This document shows positions 47,909 through 57,242 of a stretch of DNA of 64,000 nucleotides, piece after piece (within the stretch, counting starts at the first letter, position 1; every line of letters starts with the position of its first letter). The translations under genes and the position numbers were made by a program. A model generated the notes under the pieces. The model saw only the letters and a list, made by a program, of their open reading frames with translations, was not told where the DNA came from and did no database searches. The stretch is from Paraburkholderia youngii (GTDB lineage: Bacteria; Pseudomonadota; Gammaproteobacteria; Burkholderiales; Burkholderiaceae), in assembly GCF_013366925.1 (NCBI RefSeq), contig NZ_JAALDK010000001.1, forward strand, positions 6,322,001 to 6,386,000, given 5' to 3'.

Positions 47909-49468
47909 TCAGCGCGGCAACGCCAGCTTGATCAGCGCATCCGGCGTGGCTTGCGCCTTCGGCAGATCGCCGACGATGCGGCCTTCCTTCATTACGATCA
48001 CGCGATCGGTCACGCCGATCACTTCGGCGAGATCGCTCGATACGACGATGACCGTGCGGCCCGCCTCGGCGAGCCCATACAACAGCCCATAAATCTCGCT
48101 GCGAGCCCCGACGTCGATGCCGCGCGTCGGCTCGTCCATCAGGAACACGTCGATCTCTTCGGCGAGCCAGCGCGACAGGATCACCTTCTGCTGATTGCCG
48201 CCGGACAGCGTGCCGATCGGCGTGTCGCCGTTGCGGGTCTTGATCGCGAGCTTGCCGATGAACTCACGCGTGGTCTGCGCTTCCTTGCGGCCGTTGAGCA
48301 CGTTGAAGCGACTGAAGTGGCGGCGGCAGCTGATGTTCAGGTTGTCCGACACCGACGCAATCGAAACGATGCCTTCCTGCTTGCGATCCTCGGGACATAG
48401 CGCGACACCGGCGCGCACCGCGTCGCGCGGCGTGGCGAACTGCACGCGCTTGCCCTTCAGCGCGACCCCGCCGGCGCTCGGCTTGACCGCGCCGTAGATC
48501 AGCTTCATCAGCTCGGAGCGGCCCGCGCCGACGAGCCCGAAAAAGCCGACGATCTCGCCCTTGCGCGCCGAAAACGACGCCGGTTCGCGCAGGCCCGGCC
48601 CCATCAGACCGTCGACCTGAAGCTGCACGTCGCCGTGCTCGCGCGCGCGATAGCCGTACACATCGGTGATCGAGCGGCCCACCATGCAGCTGATCAGCCG
48701 ATCCCGATCGAGTCCCGCGCCTGCCTCGAAGGTGTCGATGCGGCGGCCGTCACGAAACACGGTGACGCGATCGCACAGTTCGTAGACTTCATCCATCCGG
48801 TGCGTGACGTAAATGATCGCGCGGCCTTCGGCCTTCAGCGCGCGGATGATGCGGAACAGTTGCGTGGTTTCGCGCGACGACAGCGAGCTGGTTGGTTCGT
48901 CGAACGCGATCACCCGCGCGTCGCGCATCAGCGCCTTGCCAATTTCGATCATCTGCCGCTGACCGATCGACAGATGCTTGACCTGCTGCGACGGATCGAG
49001 CTTTTCGCCGAGCCGTTCGAGCTCGCGCATCGCGCGCGCGACCAAGGCCTTTTCGTCCAGAACCCCGAAGCGATTCGGGAGCGCGCCGAGCATCAGGTTC
49101 TCGGCGACGGTCAGCTCCGGCACCAGATGCAGTTCCTGATAGATGATTGCGATGCCCGCGGCGATTGCCGCCTTGGTCGTCGCGAACTGCTGCTCGACGC
49201 CATCGAGCGACAGCGTGCCCGACACGGGGTGATTGACGCCGGACAGCACCTTCAGCAGCGTCGACTTGCCGGCGCCGTTTTCGCCCATCAGGCCGTGCAC
49301 CTCGCCGCGGCGCACTTCGAGCGACACCTGGTCGAGCGCGAGCACGCCCGGGAAGCGCACGGTGATCCCCTCGAGCTGGAGATAGGGAGCGTCGGATGCG
49401 GGCGTCGGTGCAGGCGAGGGCGCAAGCGCCGCGTCGCCGGCATGAGACCCGGTGAATAAGGACGTCAT
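47909..49468 (-). CDS. araG: Sugar ABC transporter ATP-binding protein (AraG type)
   Basis: 519-aa double ATPase. First Walker A is [17 protein letters not shown] with signature [15 protein letters not shown]; the second half has [17 protein letters not shown] and [16 protein letters not shown], the usual degenerate second P-loop of CUT2 ATPases. An N-terminal 30-residue Ala/Pro extension precedes [13 protein letters not shown]. It follows araF after 93 bp that contain a stem-loop and precedes araH by 74 bp. Confidence 0.92.
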   Translation of the reverse strand: MTSLFTGSHAGDAALAPSPAPTPASDAPYLQLEGITVRFPGVLALDQVSLEVRRGEVHGLMGENGAGKSTLLKVLSGVNHPVSGTLSLDGVEQQFATTKAAIAAGIAIIYQELHLVPELTVAENLMLGALPNRFGVLDEKALVARAMRELERLGEKLDPSQQVKHLSIGQRQMIEIGKALMRDARVIAFDEPTSSLSSRETTQLFRIIRALKAEGRAIIYVTHRMDEVYELCDRVTVFRDGRRIDTFEAGAGLDRDRLISCMVGRSITDVYGYRAREHGDVQLQVDGLMGPGLREPASFSARKGEIVGFFGLVGAGRSELMKLIYGAVKPSAGGVALKGKRVQFATPRDAVRAGVALCPEDRKQEGIVSIASVSDNLNISCRRHFSRFNVLNGRKEAQTTREFIGKLAIKTRNGDTPIGTLSGGNQQKVILSRWLAEEIDVFLMDEPTRGIDVGARSEIYGLLYGLAEAGRTVIVVSSDLAEVIGVTDRVIVMKEGRIVGDLPKAQATPDALIKLALPR

Positions 49469-49497
49469 CGGAAAAACCTCGAACGGATGTAACCAGA

Positions 49498-49540
49498 GCG
49501 GGCCACGCTCACGCTAATCGCAACGCGCGATGCGGCCCGC
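49498..49540 (-). other. Intercistronic stem-loop between araF and araG
   Basis: GCGGGCC / GGCCCGC arms with a 29-nt loop in the 93-bp araF-araG gap. In binding-protein operons such structures often stabilise the upstream mRNA so that the binding protein is made in excess. That role is inferred. Confidence 0.5.
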
Positions 49541-49561
49541 CGTCTGCTGCGAGAACTTCGC

Positions 49562-50566
49562 TTAAATACCCAGTTCCTTGCGCACGTCCTGCCAGTTGCT
49601 ACGGACCATCAGCTTGCCGGTGGTCTGCGTATCGGCGGGCGGCTGCTTGCCGTCCTTGATCCATTCGACGAGGTTTTCGGTGCTCTCCTTGCCGTGGTTC
49701 GTCGAGCTGACCGCGATCGTGCCGTAGAAGCCCGTCGGTTCCTTCTTCTGGAACTCGGCGAACGCCTCGCCCGCGCCGTTGATGCCGACGCCGATCACGT
49801 CCGTGCCCGGAATGTGCAGCTGTTCTGTCGCGCGTACGCCGCCGAGCACGCTTTCCTCGTTGAGCGCGAAGATCACCCACTTCTTGATGTTCGGATGCTG
49901 CGCGAGCACCGGCGACACCGCGTTGAAGCCGCCTTCGTCGTCGGTGGTTTTCTGCGGAGCGTCGAAGATGTTTTCCTTCTTGAAGCCGCCGGCGAGCAGC
50001 GACTGCGTCGCGCCGTCGGTGCGCAGCTTCGCGGTCGGCAGTTCGTAGTCGGTGATGCGCAGCGCGCCGACTTCCTCGGGCTTCCAGCCGCGGCGCTTCA
50101 TTTCCTCGGAGATCGCCGTGCCGACCTGATTGCCGATCTTGAACGCGGACATGCCGAGGTGCGGCACGTTGGCAAGCGGCTTGCCGGTCGAATCGACCAG
50201 CTGGTCGTCGACCGTCACGAACTTCATGTTGTAGCGCTTCGCGCGTGCCTGGATCGCCGGTCCGAGACGCACGTCGGGTGCGCAGATCACGAAGCCCTTC
50301 GCGCCTTGTGCGCCGAGGTTGTCGATCGCGGCCAGCACTTTTTCGCCGTCGGGCGTACCGATGTTGACGACCGAGAATCCGTCCTTCTGGCCGAGCGCGG
50401 TCGCGGCTTTCTGTTCGTTGATGAACCACGCCTGTTCCGGCATCTTCACGAGGAAGCCGACTTTGAGCGGCTCGTCCGCATGCGCGGACAGTTGCGCGGC
50501 AAACGGCGCGGCGAGGGCGGCGGCGGCGATCGCGGTCAGAGTCAAACGGCGAAGCTTGCTGGTCAT
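49562..50566 (-). CDS. araF: Sugar-binding periplasmic protein (AraF type)
   Basis: 334-aa ABC binding protein with signal peptide ending LSAHA-DEP (about residue 31). LKVGFLVKMPEQAWFINEQKAA, CAPDVRLGPAIQARAKRYNMKFVTVDDQLV and LNEESVLGGVRATEQL are close to L-arabinose-binding protein. It delivers sugar to AraG/AraH. It follows the ALDH gene by 178 bp on the same strand, linking uptake to oxidation. Confidence 0.9.
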   Translation of the reverse strand: MTSKLRRLTLTAIAAAALAAPFAAQLSAHADEPLKVGFLVKMPEQAWFINEQKAATALGQKDGFSVVNIGTPDGEKVLAAIDNLGAQGAKGFVICAPDVRLGPAIQARAKRYNMKFVTVDDQLVDSTGKPLANVPHLGMSAFKIGNQVGTAISEEMKRRGWKPEEVGALRITDYELPTAKLRTDGATQSLLAGGFKKENIFDAPQKTTDDEGGFNAVSPVLAQHPNIKKWVIFALNEESVLGGVRATEQLHIPGTDVIGVGINGAGEAFAEFQKKEPTGFYGTIAVSSTNHGKESTENLVEWIKDGKQPPADTQTTGKLMVRSNWQDVRKELGI

Positions 50567-50744
50567 CTACTGTCTCCTGAGGTTGAAAAGCTGCATTGAT
50601 GTCGTGGTAGTTGCAGCGGGGTAACGCGGGCGGCGTCAGCCGACGCGCGGATCGGGGTGGATCTCGGCTCGGCAAGCCGGGCGATTCGTGGAGCGGGGCG
50701 CACGGCCAGTGGCGCGGCGAAAACCGTGGTGCGGCTCATCGGTT

Positions 50745-52193
50745 CTAGCCCGCCACGTACGCCGTTTTCACGGCGGTCCAGAACGCGGCATCGCTCGCGC
50801 CATAGGCCGACGCCTTGCGCCCGCCGCCGGGTCCGTGATGTTCGACGGCCGTGGTCGGCAGGTTGATCGTGACGAGACCGCTCTGCACGTGGCGGCGGAA
50901 ATGCCGCGCGCGTTCGAGCGAGCGCGTGCAAATGCCGGCGCACAATCCGTAGGTGGTGTCGTTCGCGAGATGCAGCGCGTGTTCGTAATCGTCCGCACGC
51001 AGCACGACCGCGAGCGGCCCGAAAATCTCTTCGCGCGCGATGCGATGCTCCGGTTCGCCGACAAACAGCGCCGGCTCGAAAAAATAGCCGCGCGTCGCGC
51101 GCTGCAGCTGCCGACCGCCGCGCAGCAACTGCGCGCCTTCCTGTTCGCCGATGCGCACGTATTCGAGATTGCGTTCGAGCTGCGCGGCGTTCGCCGCCGG
51201 GCCGATGTCGGTGCCGTGCTTCAGCGCGTGATCGACGGTGAGTTTCGCGAGCTTCGCCTGCAACGCGTCGACGAACTGCGCGAACACCGCGCGCTCGACG
51301 ATCAGCCGCGCGGCCGCGGTGCTGCGCTGGCCCGTCGCGCTGAAGGCGCCGGTCAGCGCGGCATCGACCGCGCCGTCGAGATTGGCGTCGGCCAGCACGA
51401 CGAACGGATTCTTGCCGCCCATCTCGAGCTGCACGCGTGCCTGGCGCGTCGCGGCGGCCTGTAGCACACGTGTGCCGGTATCGGACGAACCGGTGAAGCT
51501 GATCGCGGCGACGAGCGGATGCGCGACGATTCGCGCACCGACTTTGCGGCCGCTGCCCATCACGAGGTTGAACACGCCGGCCGGCAAGCCCGCGCGACTG
51601 ACGATCGACGCGAGCGCCGCCGCGCAGGCCGGCACCGATTCGGCCGGCTTGTACACGACGCAGTTGCCATGCGCGAGCGCGGCACCGATCTTCGCCGCGG
51701 CGATCGCGAGCGGCGCGCTCCACGGCGCGATGACGCCGACCACCCCGAGCGGCTCGCGCGTCACGTCGATTTCGACGCCGGCACGCGCGGACGCGAGCGG
51801 TTCGGCGAACGCGCGCAGCGCCTCGGCGGCGAACAGCTTGAACAGTTGCCCCGCGCGCGTCGCTTCGGCGAGCGCCTCGGGCAGCACCTTGCCGACTTCA
51901 CGCGCGAGCAGACGCGCCAGTTCCTCGCGGCGCGCGAGCATTTCGCTGCCGATCGCGTCGAGCGCGTCGGCGCGGCGCTGCGCGGAGGCGAGCGACCAGT
52001 CGCGAAACGCCGCGTGCGCCGCCTCGATTGCGCTGTCGGTCTGCCGCACGTCGGCCCGCACGTATTCGCCGACCGGTTCGTCGAGATCCGACGGATTGAG
52101 CGACACGCCCGCGGTCGCACCCGTCTCCCATCCGCCATTGATGTAATGGCGAAACGGGCTGTTAACGAGGGGGACGAGCGGATCGCGGTTCAT
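50745..52193 (-). CDS. Aldehyde dehydrogenase family protein with Ser in place of the catalytic Cys
   Basis: 482 aa. The NAD-binding motif FTGSSDTGTRVLQAAA, KPAESVPAC and the general base Glu (E257, QLEMGGKNP) are all present. The usual GQRC catalytic loop reads ATGQRSTAAAR, with Ser291 (codon AGC at 51321-51323) where Cys is expected; a single base change from TGC would explain it. The fold and position suggest a 2-ketoglutarate semialdehyde dehydrogenase-like enzyme for arabinose oxidation, but the lost thiol predicts little or no dehydrogenase activity. It is first in the operon with araFGH. Confidence 0.88.
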   Translation of the reverse strand: MNRDPLVPLVNSPFRHYINGGWETGATAGVSLNPSDLDEPVGEYVRADVRQTDSAIEAAHAAFRDWSLASAQRRADALDAIGSEMLARREELARLLAREVGKVLPEALAEATRAGQLFKLFAAEALRAFAEPLASARAGVEIDVTREPLGVVGVIAPWSAPLAIAAAKIGAALAHGNCVVYKPAESVPACAAALASIVSRAGLPAGVFNLVMGSGRKVGARIVAHPLVAAISFTGSSDTGTRVLQAAATRQARVQLEMGGKNPFVVLADANLDGAVDAALTGAFSATGQRSTAAARLIVERAVFAQFVDALQAKLAKLTVDHALKHGTDIGPAANAAQLERNLEYVRIGEQEGAQLLRGGRQLQRATRGYFFEPALFVGEPEHRIAREEIFGPLAVVLRADDYEHALHLANDTTYGLCAGICTRSLERARHFRRHVQSGLVTINLPTTAVEHHGPGGGRKASAYGASDAAFWTAVKTAYVAG

Positions 52194-52283
52194 CGGCGGA
52201 AAAGGCGCACCGGAAGTTCACAAAAGTCCACGAATGGTATGAGTCGTCCCAATAACTTTCCAATCCCTTTTTAGGCTTCTCCG

Positions 52284-52299
52284 ATATCAGTTTCGATAT
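52284..52299. promoter_or_regulatory. Dyad in the ALDH/LysR divergent gap
   Basis: ATATC-agtttc-GATAT, a perfect short palindrome of LysR-box form, in the 171-bp divergent gap. CGATAT is also directly repeated 12 bp apart. It is a candidate binding site for the LysR protein. Confidence 0.5.
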
Positions 52300-52364
52300 G
52301 GCATCATGGGAACTTCAAAGCAGAACGTACAAACATCGCCCGTAAAAACCTGGAGACCCCTGCG

Positions 52365-53342
52365 ATGACGCGTAGCTATTCGAACTGGTTCGTGCGCGCG
52401 CGCCTGAAGACGCGCCAGTTGCTGCTGCTTGCCGCGATGGAGGAGGAGGGCAACGTGCGCCGCGCGGCTGACGTGCTCGGCATGACGCAGCCGGCCGCGT
52501 CGCGCCTGTTGAAAGAACTCGAGGACATGCTCGGCGTGAGCCTGTTCGACCGCACGCCGCACGGTATGCACGCGACGCTGTACGGCGAGGTGATGATCCG
52601 CCACGCGCGCATGGTGCTGTCGAACCTGAGCCAGGCGCACGACGAAATCTCGGCGCTGCGCTCGGGGCTCGCGGGTCAGGTGCGCATCGGCGTGATCGCC
52701 GCGGCTGCCGCGACGATGGTGCCGCGCGCGATCGCGAGCGTGAAGGAGCGTTATCCGCAGTTGCAGATCTGGACAGAGGTCGAGACCTCCGACGTGATGC
52801 TGCCGCGGCTCGCCGAAGGCGACCTCGACATCATGATCGGCCGCGTGCTCGAACGGCAGAATCAGTTCAAGACCGACGTGCGCTACGAGCCGCTCGCCGA
52901 CGAACCGCTGTGCGTGGTCGCCCGGCCTGGCCATCCGCTCGAAAACGAAACGGGATTGACGCTGCGCGGTATCGTCAACGCGGCGTGGGTGCTGCATCCG
53001 CCTGGCAGCGTGCTGCGCCACCGCTTCGATCTGATGTTTTCGCAGATTGGCCTGAATCCGCCGCAGAACGTCGTCAATACGAATAACTTCCTCGCGATTT
53101 CGAGCCTGCTGCTGCAAAGCGACATGTTGGCTGTATTGCCCGATGAAGTGGCGCGTCAGTACCAACAGTACGGGGTATTGAAACGCGTACCGATCGATTT
53201 ACCGTGCAGGATGGACACATTCGGTATCATCACGCGCCAGTCGCATCTGTTGTCTCCGGCGGCCGCCGTCGTGCTCGAGGCGCTGCGGGAGGCGGCCCGC
53301 GACGTGTACGGCACCGCCATGGAACCGGTGGTGGCCCGGTAA
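52365..53342 (+). CDS. LysR-family regulator (GbpR-like)
   Basis: 325 aa. HTH region: RQLLLLAAMEEEGNVRRAADVLGMTQPAASRLLKELED, then the effector domain. The KTRQL N-terminus and length resemble GbpR, which controls sugar-binding protein genes in related bacteria. RBS GGAG upstream. Divergent from ALDH-araFGH with a palindrome between, so it most likely regulates that operon in response to the sugar or a metabolite. Confidence 0.9.
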   Translation: MTRSYSNWFVRARLKTRQLLLLAAMEEEGNVRRAADVLGMTQPAASRLLKELEDMLGVSLFDRTPHGMHATLYGEVMIRHARMVLSNLSQAHDEISALRSGLAGQVRIGVIAAAAATMVPRAIASVKERYPQLQIWTEVETSDVMLPRLAEGDLDIMIGRVLERQNQFKTDVRYEPLADEPLCVVARPGHPLENETGLTLRGIVNAAWVLHPPGSVLRHRFDLMFSQIGLNPPQNVVNTNNFLAISSLLLQSDMLAVLPDEVARQYQQYGVLKRVPIDLPCRMDTFGIITRQSHLLSPAAAVVLEALREAARDVYGTAMEPVVAR

Positions 53343-53484
53343 ATGCTTCCTTCCGTGTCATAGGCACCGGCCGACGGCGCGGGAGGAACAGACGATGTAC
53401 AGCAAACACAAGAAACGGCAACGCGCCGTCGACGATTCATTTTCGCTGCGCTCCGGTGGAGCGAGCGCCTGGTTTAGCAACGGC

Positions 53485-54039
53485 ATGGCTCTCAAATCGA
53501 CGATATACAAGGCTGAAGTGCAGATCGCGGACATGGACCGGCACTATTACGCCGACCATTCACTGACGATCGCCCGTCACCCCTCGGAAACCGACGAACG
53601 GATGATGGTCCGCGTCGCCGCGTTCGCGCTGTTCGCACAGGAGCGGCTGGAGTTTTGCAAAGGTTTGTCGGATGTCGACGAGCCGGATCTGTGGGCGAAG
53701 GATCTGACCGGCGCGATCGACACCTGGATTGAGGTCGGCCAGCCCGACGAGCGCCGCATCGCGAAGGCGAGCGGCCGTGCCAGTCACGTGATCGTGATCG
53801 CGTATGGCGGGCGGACCTCGGAAATCTGGTGGCAGGGCGTGCGCAACAAGGTCGAGCGCCTGCGCAACGTGACGGTCTGGACGCTCGGCGAGGACGTCGC
53901 GGTATCGCTCGGCTCACTCGCCGAGCGCACGATGCGGCTGCAATGCACGGTGCAGGACGGCGAAGCCTGGCTCGGCAGTGCCGAAGCCGACGCGGTGAAG
54001 ATCGACTGGACCGTACTGAAAGCGCCCGCCGACGCATGA
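53485..54039 (+). CDS. yaeQ: YaeQ family protein
   Basis: 184-aa protein of the YaeQ family, which has a PD-(D/E)XK-like fold. MALKSTIYKAEVQIADMDRHYYADHSLTIARHPSETDERMMVRV and VIVIAYGGRTSEIWWQGVR are typical. Start chosen at MALKS, dropping a 30-residue upstream extension. It is convergent with the VOC gene. Molecular function not established. Confidence 0.9.
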   Translation: MALKSTIYKAEVQIADMDRHYYADHSLTIARHPSETDERMMVRVAAFALFAQERLEFCKGLSDVDEPDLWAKDLTGAIDTWIEVGQPDERRIAKASGRASHVIVIAYGGRTSEIWWQGVRNKVERLRNVTVWTLGEDVAVSLGSLAERTMRLQCTVQDGEAWLGSAEADAVKIDWTVLKAPADA

Positions 54040-54083
54040 TGGAACCGGTCTGAACCGGTTTTTGCGCAGTTTCGTTTTCGCTT

Positions 54084-54509
54084 TCAGAGCGACGTGATTC
54101 GCGCCGCCTCCGGCGGCCCCTTCAGTTCGACCATGTTGCCCTCCGGGTCGAACAGATACAGCGACGGTCCAAACCCGTCCGCGCCATAACGCACCCCCTG
54201 TTCGCCGAGCCGCGCGCCACGCGCGCTCAGATGCGCCTTCAGCGCGTCGGCGTCGAACGACTCGACGCGCAGACACAGGTGATCCATGTTGCGCCCCGTG
54301 CCCGCCTCACCGTTTTCCGCGCGATCGAGCTTAGCGCCGACCTGCAGCAGATCGATCAGCGATCGGCCCGCGCGCAGCTGCGTGAGGCCGAGTTCGCGCT
54401 GCTCCTTTTCAACGCTGCAACCGAGTACGTCGCAGTAAAAGCGCGCGAGGGTGTCGACGTGCGTCGCCCGGATCACGACGTGGTCGATCTCGCGAATGTG
54501 GATTTTCAT
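54084..54509 (-). CDS. VOC-fold (glyoxalase/bleomycin-resistance type) protein
   Basis: 141-aa metal-dependent VOC protein. IREIDHVVIRATHVDTLARFYCDVLGC is the first beta-alpha-beta-beta-beta module and NMDHLCLRVESFDADALKAHL with LYLFDPEGNMVELKGP the second; H and E ligand positions are present. Convergent with yaeQ. Substrate unknown. Confidence 0.87.
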   Translation of the reverse strand: MKIHIREIDHVVIRATHVDTLARFYCDVLGCSVEKEQRELGLTQLRAGRSLIDLLQVGAKLDRAENGEAGTGRNMDHLCLRVESFDADALKAHLSARGARLGEQGVRYGADGFGPSLYLFDPEGNMVELKGPPEAARITSL

Positions 54510-54584
54510 GCTGAACGCCCTTTCGCTAGTACGGAGAACCGATTAGGAAGTGTAGGAGAAAGGGCGGGGGGCGGATCGGCGGGC

Positions 54585-54647
54585 AAAAAAAAAGCCCGCT
54601 CAAGTGGAGCGGGCTGAATCCATATCAGGAGGAGACATGGAGGAGAC
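54585..54647 (-). ncRNA. Candidate small RNA with two anti-Shine-Dalgarno motifs
   Basis: A strong minus-strand promoter (54655-54683) is followed about 60 bp later by a perfect intrinsic terminator (AGCCCGCTC/GAGCGGGCT, then nine T). Between them no real gene fits. The predicted 60-65 nt transcript carries CUCCUCC twice (54639-54645 and 54628-54634), in two tandem copies of TGTCTCCTCC with an 11-nt period. These motifs can pair with Shine-Dalgarno sequences. A 12-codon frame starting MSPPDMDSARST lies within it but has no RBS. Promoter and terminator are seen directly; RNA and function are inferred. Confidence 0.55.
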
Positions 54648-54654
54648 AAGTACT

Positions 54655-54683
54655 AATATACACATCGGCTTGGTGCGACGCAA
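54655..54683 (-). promoter_or_regulatory. Promoter of the candidate small RNA
   Basis: Minus strand: TTGCGT (54678-54683), 17-bp spacer, TATATT (54655-54660). Close to the sigma-70 ideal for a GC-rich genome. Confidence 0.65.
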
Positions 54684-54916
54684 TAACTTTTTAAGGGAAA
54701 ACCCGATATCTTGCAAAATTGTCGCAGTTTGAGGCAAAACGCCCGGCCGCGGGGCGTTCCGCGGCGTTTCGGACCGCGATTTGTCCGGTTTGACCCCACT
54801 ACGGGTGAGGACAAGCGCGTCCGAATGACAGAGCAAGAACCGGCGCGTACTGTGCAGCGAACAGGCCTAGATTGATGAGCATCGACACTGACTGCCCATC
54901 CGGGCCCCAGGACATC

Positions 54917-56107
54917 ATGAACGCCACCACTCGCCATTCCACCCCCATGCGCACCACCGCGGACGTCGGTGCCACCCAGTGGCTCACCGACGACGAGCGC
55001 TGGGACGCCGTCACCCACCGCGACCACGATGCCGACGGCGCATTCTTCTACGCGGTCAGGACGACCGGCGTGTTCTGCCGGCCGTCGTGCGCGTCGCGCC
55101 AGCCGCGCCGCGAAAACGTCGCCTTCTTCACCGATGCCGCCGCCGCGCGCGCCGCGGGCTTCCGCGATTGCAAGCGCTGCCAGCCGGGCGGCCTGCCACG
55201 CGAGCTTGACATCGTCGCGAGGGCCTGCGCGGCGCTCGACGCCGATCCGCAGCAGCGCCTCACGCTCGCGCAACTGAGCGACGCCGTGCACGTGAGCCCG
55301 TTTCATTTGCAGCGCCTGTTCAAGCGCGTCGTCGGCGTGTCGCCGCGTCAGTACCAGGCCGCGCAGCGCGGCGCCGCGCTGCGCGACGCGCTACAGGGCG
55401 GCGCCGATGTCACGCGAGCGACACTCGACGCCGGTTTCGGCTCGCCTTCGCGCATGTACGACAGCGCGCCGGCCGAGCTCGGCATGGCGCCCTCCGCTTA
55501 CCGGCGCAAGGGCGCCGGGCTCACGGTGCGCTATGCGAGCGCGCCGACCTCGCTCGGCTTCGTGCTGGTCGCGGCGACCGATAAGGGCATCTGCAAGATC
55601 GGTTTCGGCGACGACACCGCGCTGTTGATCGACGAATTGCGCGGCGAGTTCTCGAACGCAGAGCTGCGCGAGGACGCTGGGCGCCTAGCACCGTTCATCG
55701 CGCAGATCGATGCGTACCTGCGCGGCACGCGCCAGGACTTCGACCTGCCGCTCGACATCGCGTCAACCGCGTTCAAGCAGCGCGTGTGGGATGCTTTGCG
55801 ACGCATTCCGTACGGCGAAACGCGCAGCTACTCGCAGATCGCCGAGGCGGTCGGTTCGCCGCGCGCGGTACGCGCCGTCGCAAGTGCCTGCGCGACCAAT
55901 CCGGTCGCGCTCGCGATTCCTTGCCATCGCGTCGTGCAGAAAGGCGGGGCGCTCGCCGGCTATCGCTGGGGGCTGCCGCGCAAGGCCGCGTTGCTCGACA
56001 ATGAGGCGCAGCACGCAGGCGGCGCTTCAGCCGGCGACGCGCCGCGCCGCCGCGCAAGCCGCCCCGACGCCGATTCCCGCCACTCCAACCTGGATCACGC
56101 CGCTTGA
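54917..56107 (+). CDS. ada: Bifunctional Ada: DNA methyltransferase and transcriptional activator
   Basis: Repairs alkylphosphotriesters and O6-methylguanine and activates the adaptive response. N-domain zinc Cys at 54, 58, 85 and 88 (FCRPSC, CKRC), with C54 as methyl acceptor, spaced as in E. coli Ada. An AraC-type HTH follows (SDAVHVSPFHLQRLFKRVVGVSPRQYQ), then the Ogt-type methyltransferase with active C336 in PCHRV. About 396 aa. Start at MNATTRHS (AGGAC upstream) is the likely one, but MSIDTD at 54875 is possible. It overlaps alkA. Confidence 0.93.
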   Translation: MNATTRHSTPMRTTADVGATQWLTDDERWDAVTHRDHDADGAFFYAVRTTGVFCRPSCASRQPRRENVAFFTDAAAARAAGFRDCKRCQPGGLPRELDIVARACAALDADPQQRLTLAQLSDAVHVSPFHLQRLFKRVVGVSPRQYQAAQRGAALRDALQGGADVTRATLDAGFGSPSRMYDSAPAELGMAPSAYRRKGAGLTVRYASAPTSLGFVLVAATDKGICKIGFGDDTALLIDELRGEFSNAELREDAGRLAPFIAQIDAYLRGTRQDFDLPLDIASTAFKQRVWDALRRIPYGETRSYSQIAEAVGSPRAVRAVASACATNPVALAIPCHRVVQKGGALAGYRWGLPRKAALLDNEAQHAGGASAGDAPRRRASRPDADSRHSNLDHAA

Positions 56108-57024
56108 GTACGCTTAACGACGTCGCAACTCTGGAATTACCGTTCAAGGCACCGTTCGACTGGCCGCGGCTGCTGCGTTTTTTCAGCGGCCGCGCGACGC
56201 CTGGCGTCGAAGCCGTCGAGGACGGCGCGTATCGTCGCGCGATCGAGTGGAACGGCGACAGCGGCACACTCAGCGTGCGGCTGCATCCTCGCAAGCGCTG
56301 CGTCGTCGCGAGCATCGAAGGGCCGGCGAGCCGGCATGCCGATGCACTCGCCGCGCCGATCGTGAAGATGTTCGATCTGCGCGCCGATCCGAAGAAGATC
56401 GCCGCCGGACTCGCCGCGGACCCGTGGCTCGCGCCGCTCGTCGCCGCGGTGCCTGGCCTGCGGGTGCCGGGCGCATGGTCAGGCTTCGAACTGGTGGTGC
56501 GTGCGATCGTCGGTCAGCAGGTCAGCGTGAAGGCCGCGACGACCATCATCGGACGGCTCGTGCAGCGCGCGGGCCAACGCATCGACGGCCATCAGCACCA
56601 GGACACCGCGTGGCGTTTTCCGACGCCGGCCGCGCTCGCCGAAGTCGATCTCGCGCAGATCGGCATGCCCGGCAAACGCGTCGCCGCGTTACAGGGCTTC
56701 GCGCGCGCAGTCGCGAGCGGCGACGTCCCGCTCGACAGCAGCGACACCGTCGACGCCGCGAGCCTGCGCGCCGCGTTGCTCGCGCTCGCGGGCATCGGCC
56801 CATGGACCGTCGAATACGTCGCGATGCGCGCATGGCGCGATCCCGATGCATGGCCCGCGTCGGATCTCGTGCTGATGCAGTCGATCTGTGCGCGCGATCC
56901 TTCGCTGATACGGCCTGCACAGCAACGCAGCCGCAGCGATGCGTGGCGACCGTATCGCGCGTATGCCGCGATGCATCTGTGGAACGCGGTAGCGGATCGG
57001 GCGGGCGCGGCGCGCGGCGGGTGA
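56104..57024 (+). CDS. alkA: DNA-3-methyladenine glycosylase (AlkA type)
   Basis: 306-aa base-excision repair glycosylase for alkylated bases. The HhH-GPD core is in the second half: VVRAIVGQQVSVKAATTII, then LALAGIGPWTVEYVAMRAW with the catalytic Asp in WPASDLVL. The start is a TTG that overlaps the ada stop as TTGA, giving tight coupling with the regulator. N-terminal part FKAPFDWPRLLRFFSGRATPGVE resembles AlkA. Confidence 0.93.
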   Translation: MSTLNDVATLELPFKAPFDWPRLLRFFSGRATPGVEAVEDGAYRRAIEWNGDSGTLSVRLHPRKRCVVASIEGPASRHADALAAPIVKMFDLRADPKKIAAGLAADPWLAPLVAAVPGLRVPGAWSGFELVVRAIVGQQVSVKAATTIIGRLVQRAGQRIDGHQHQDTAWRFPTPAALAEVDLAQIGMPGKRVAALQGFARAVASGDVPLDSSDTVDAASLRAALLALAGIGPWTVEYVAMRAWRDPDAWPASDLVLMQSICARDPSLIRPAQQRSRSDAWRPYRAYAAMHLWNAVADRAGAARGG

Positions 57025-57242
57025 GTTGAGCTGAGCGTCGTCACGACGCGCTGATGGCGATGCCGCAGTTCAGTGCGACCCCGCCATGCGCGCTCAAACC
57101 CCGCCGAAGCGGCCGCAAGCAGCCGTTCTGGCGAGATGTTAAAGTGCCCGCTACTGAAAATTCCGCCGAACGTTGTCAGCCGCTGTATCGCCTGTGAATC
57201 GTCTGGCGATACACGGCGACCGGCAACGCCCGACCTGCATCA

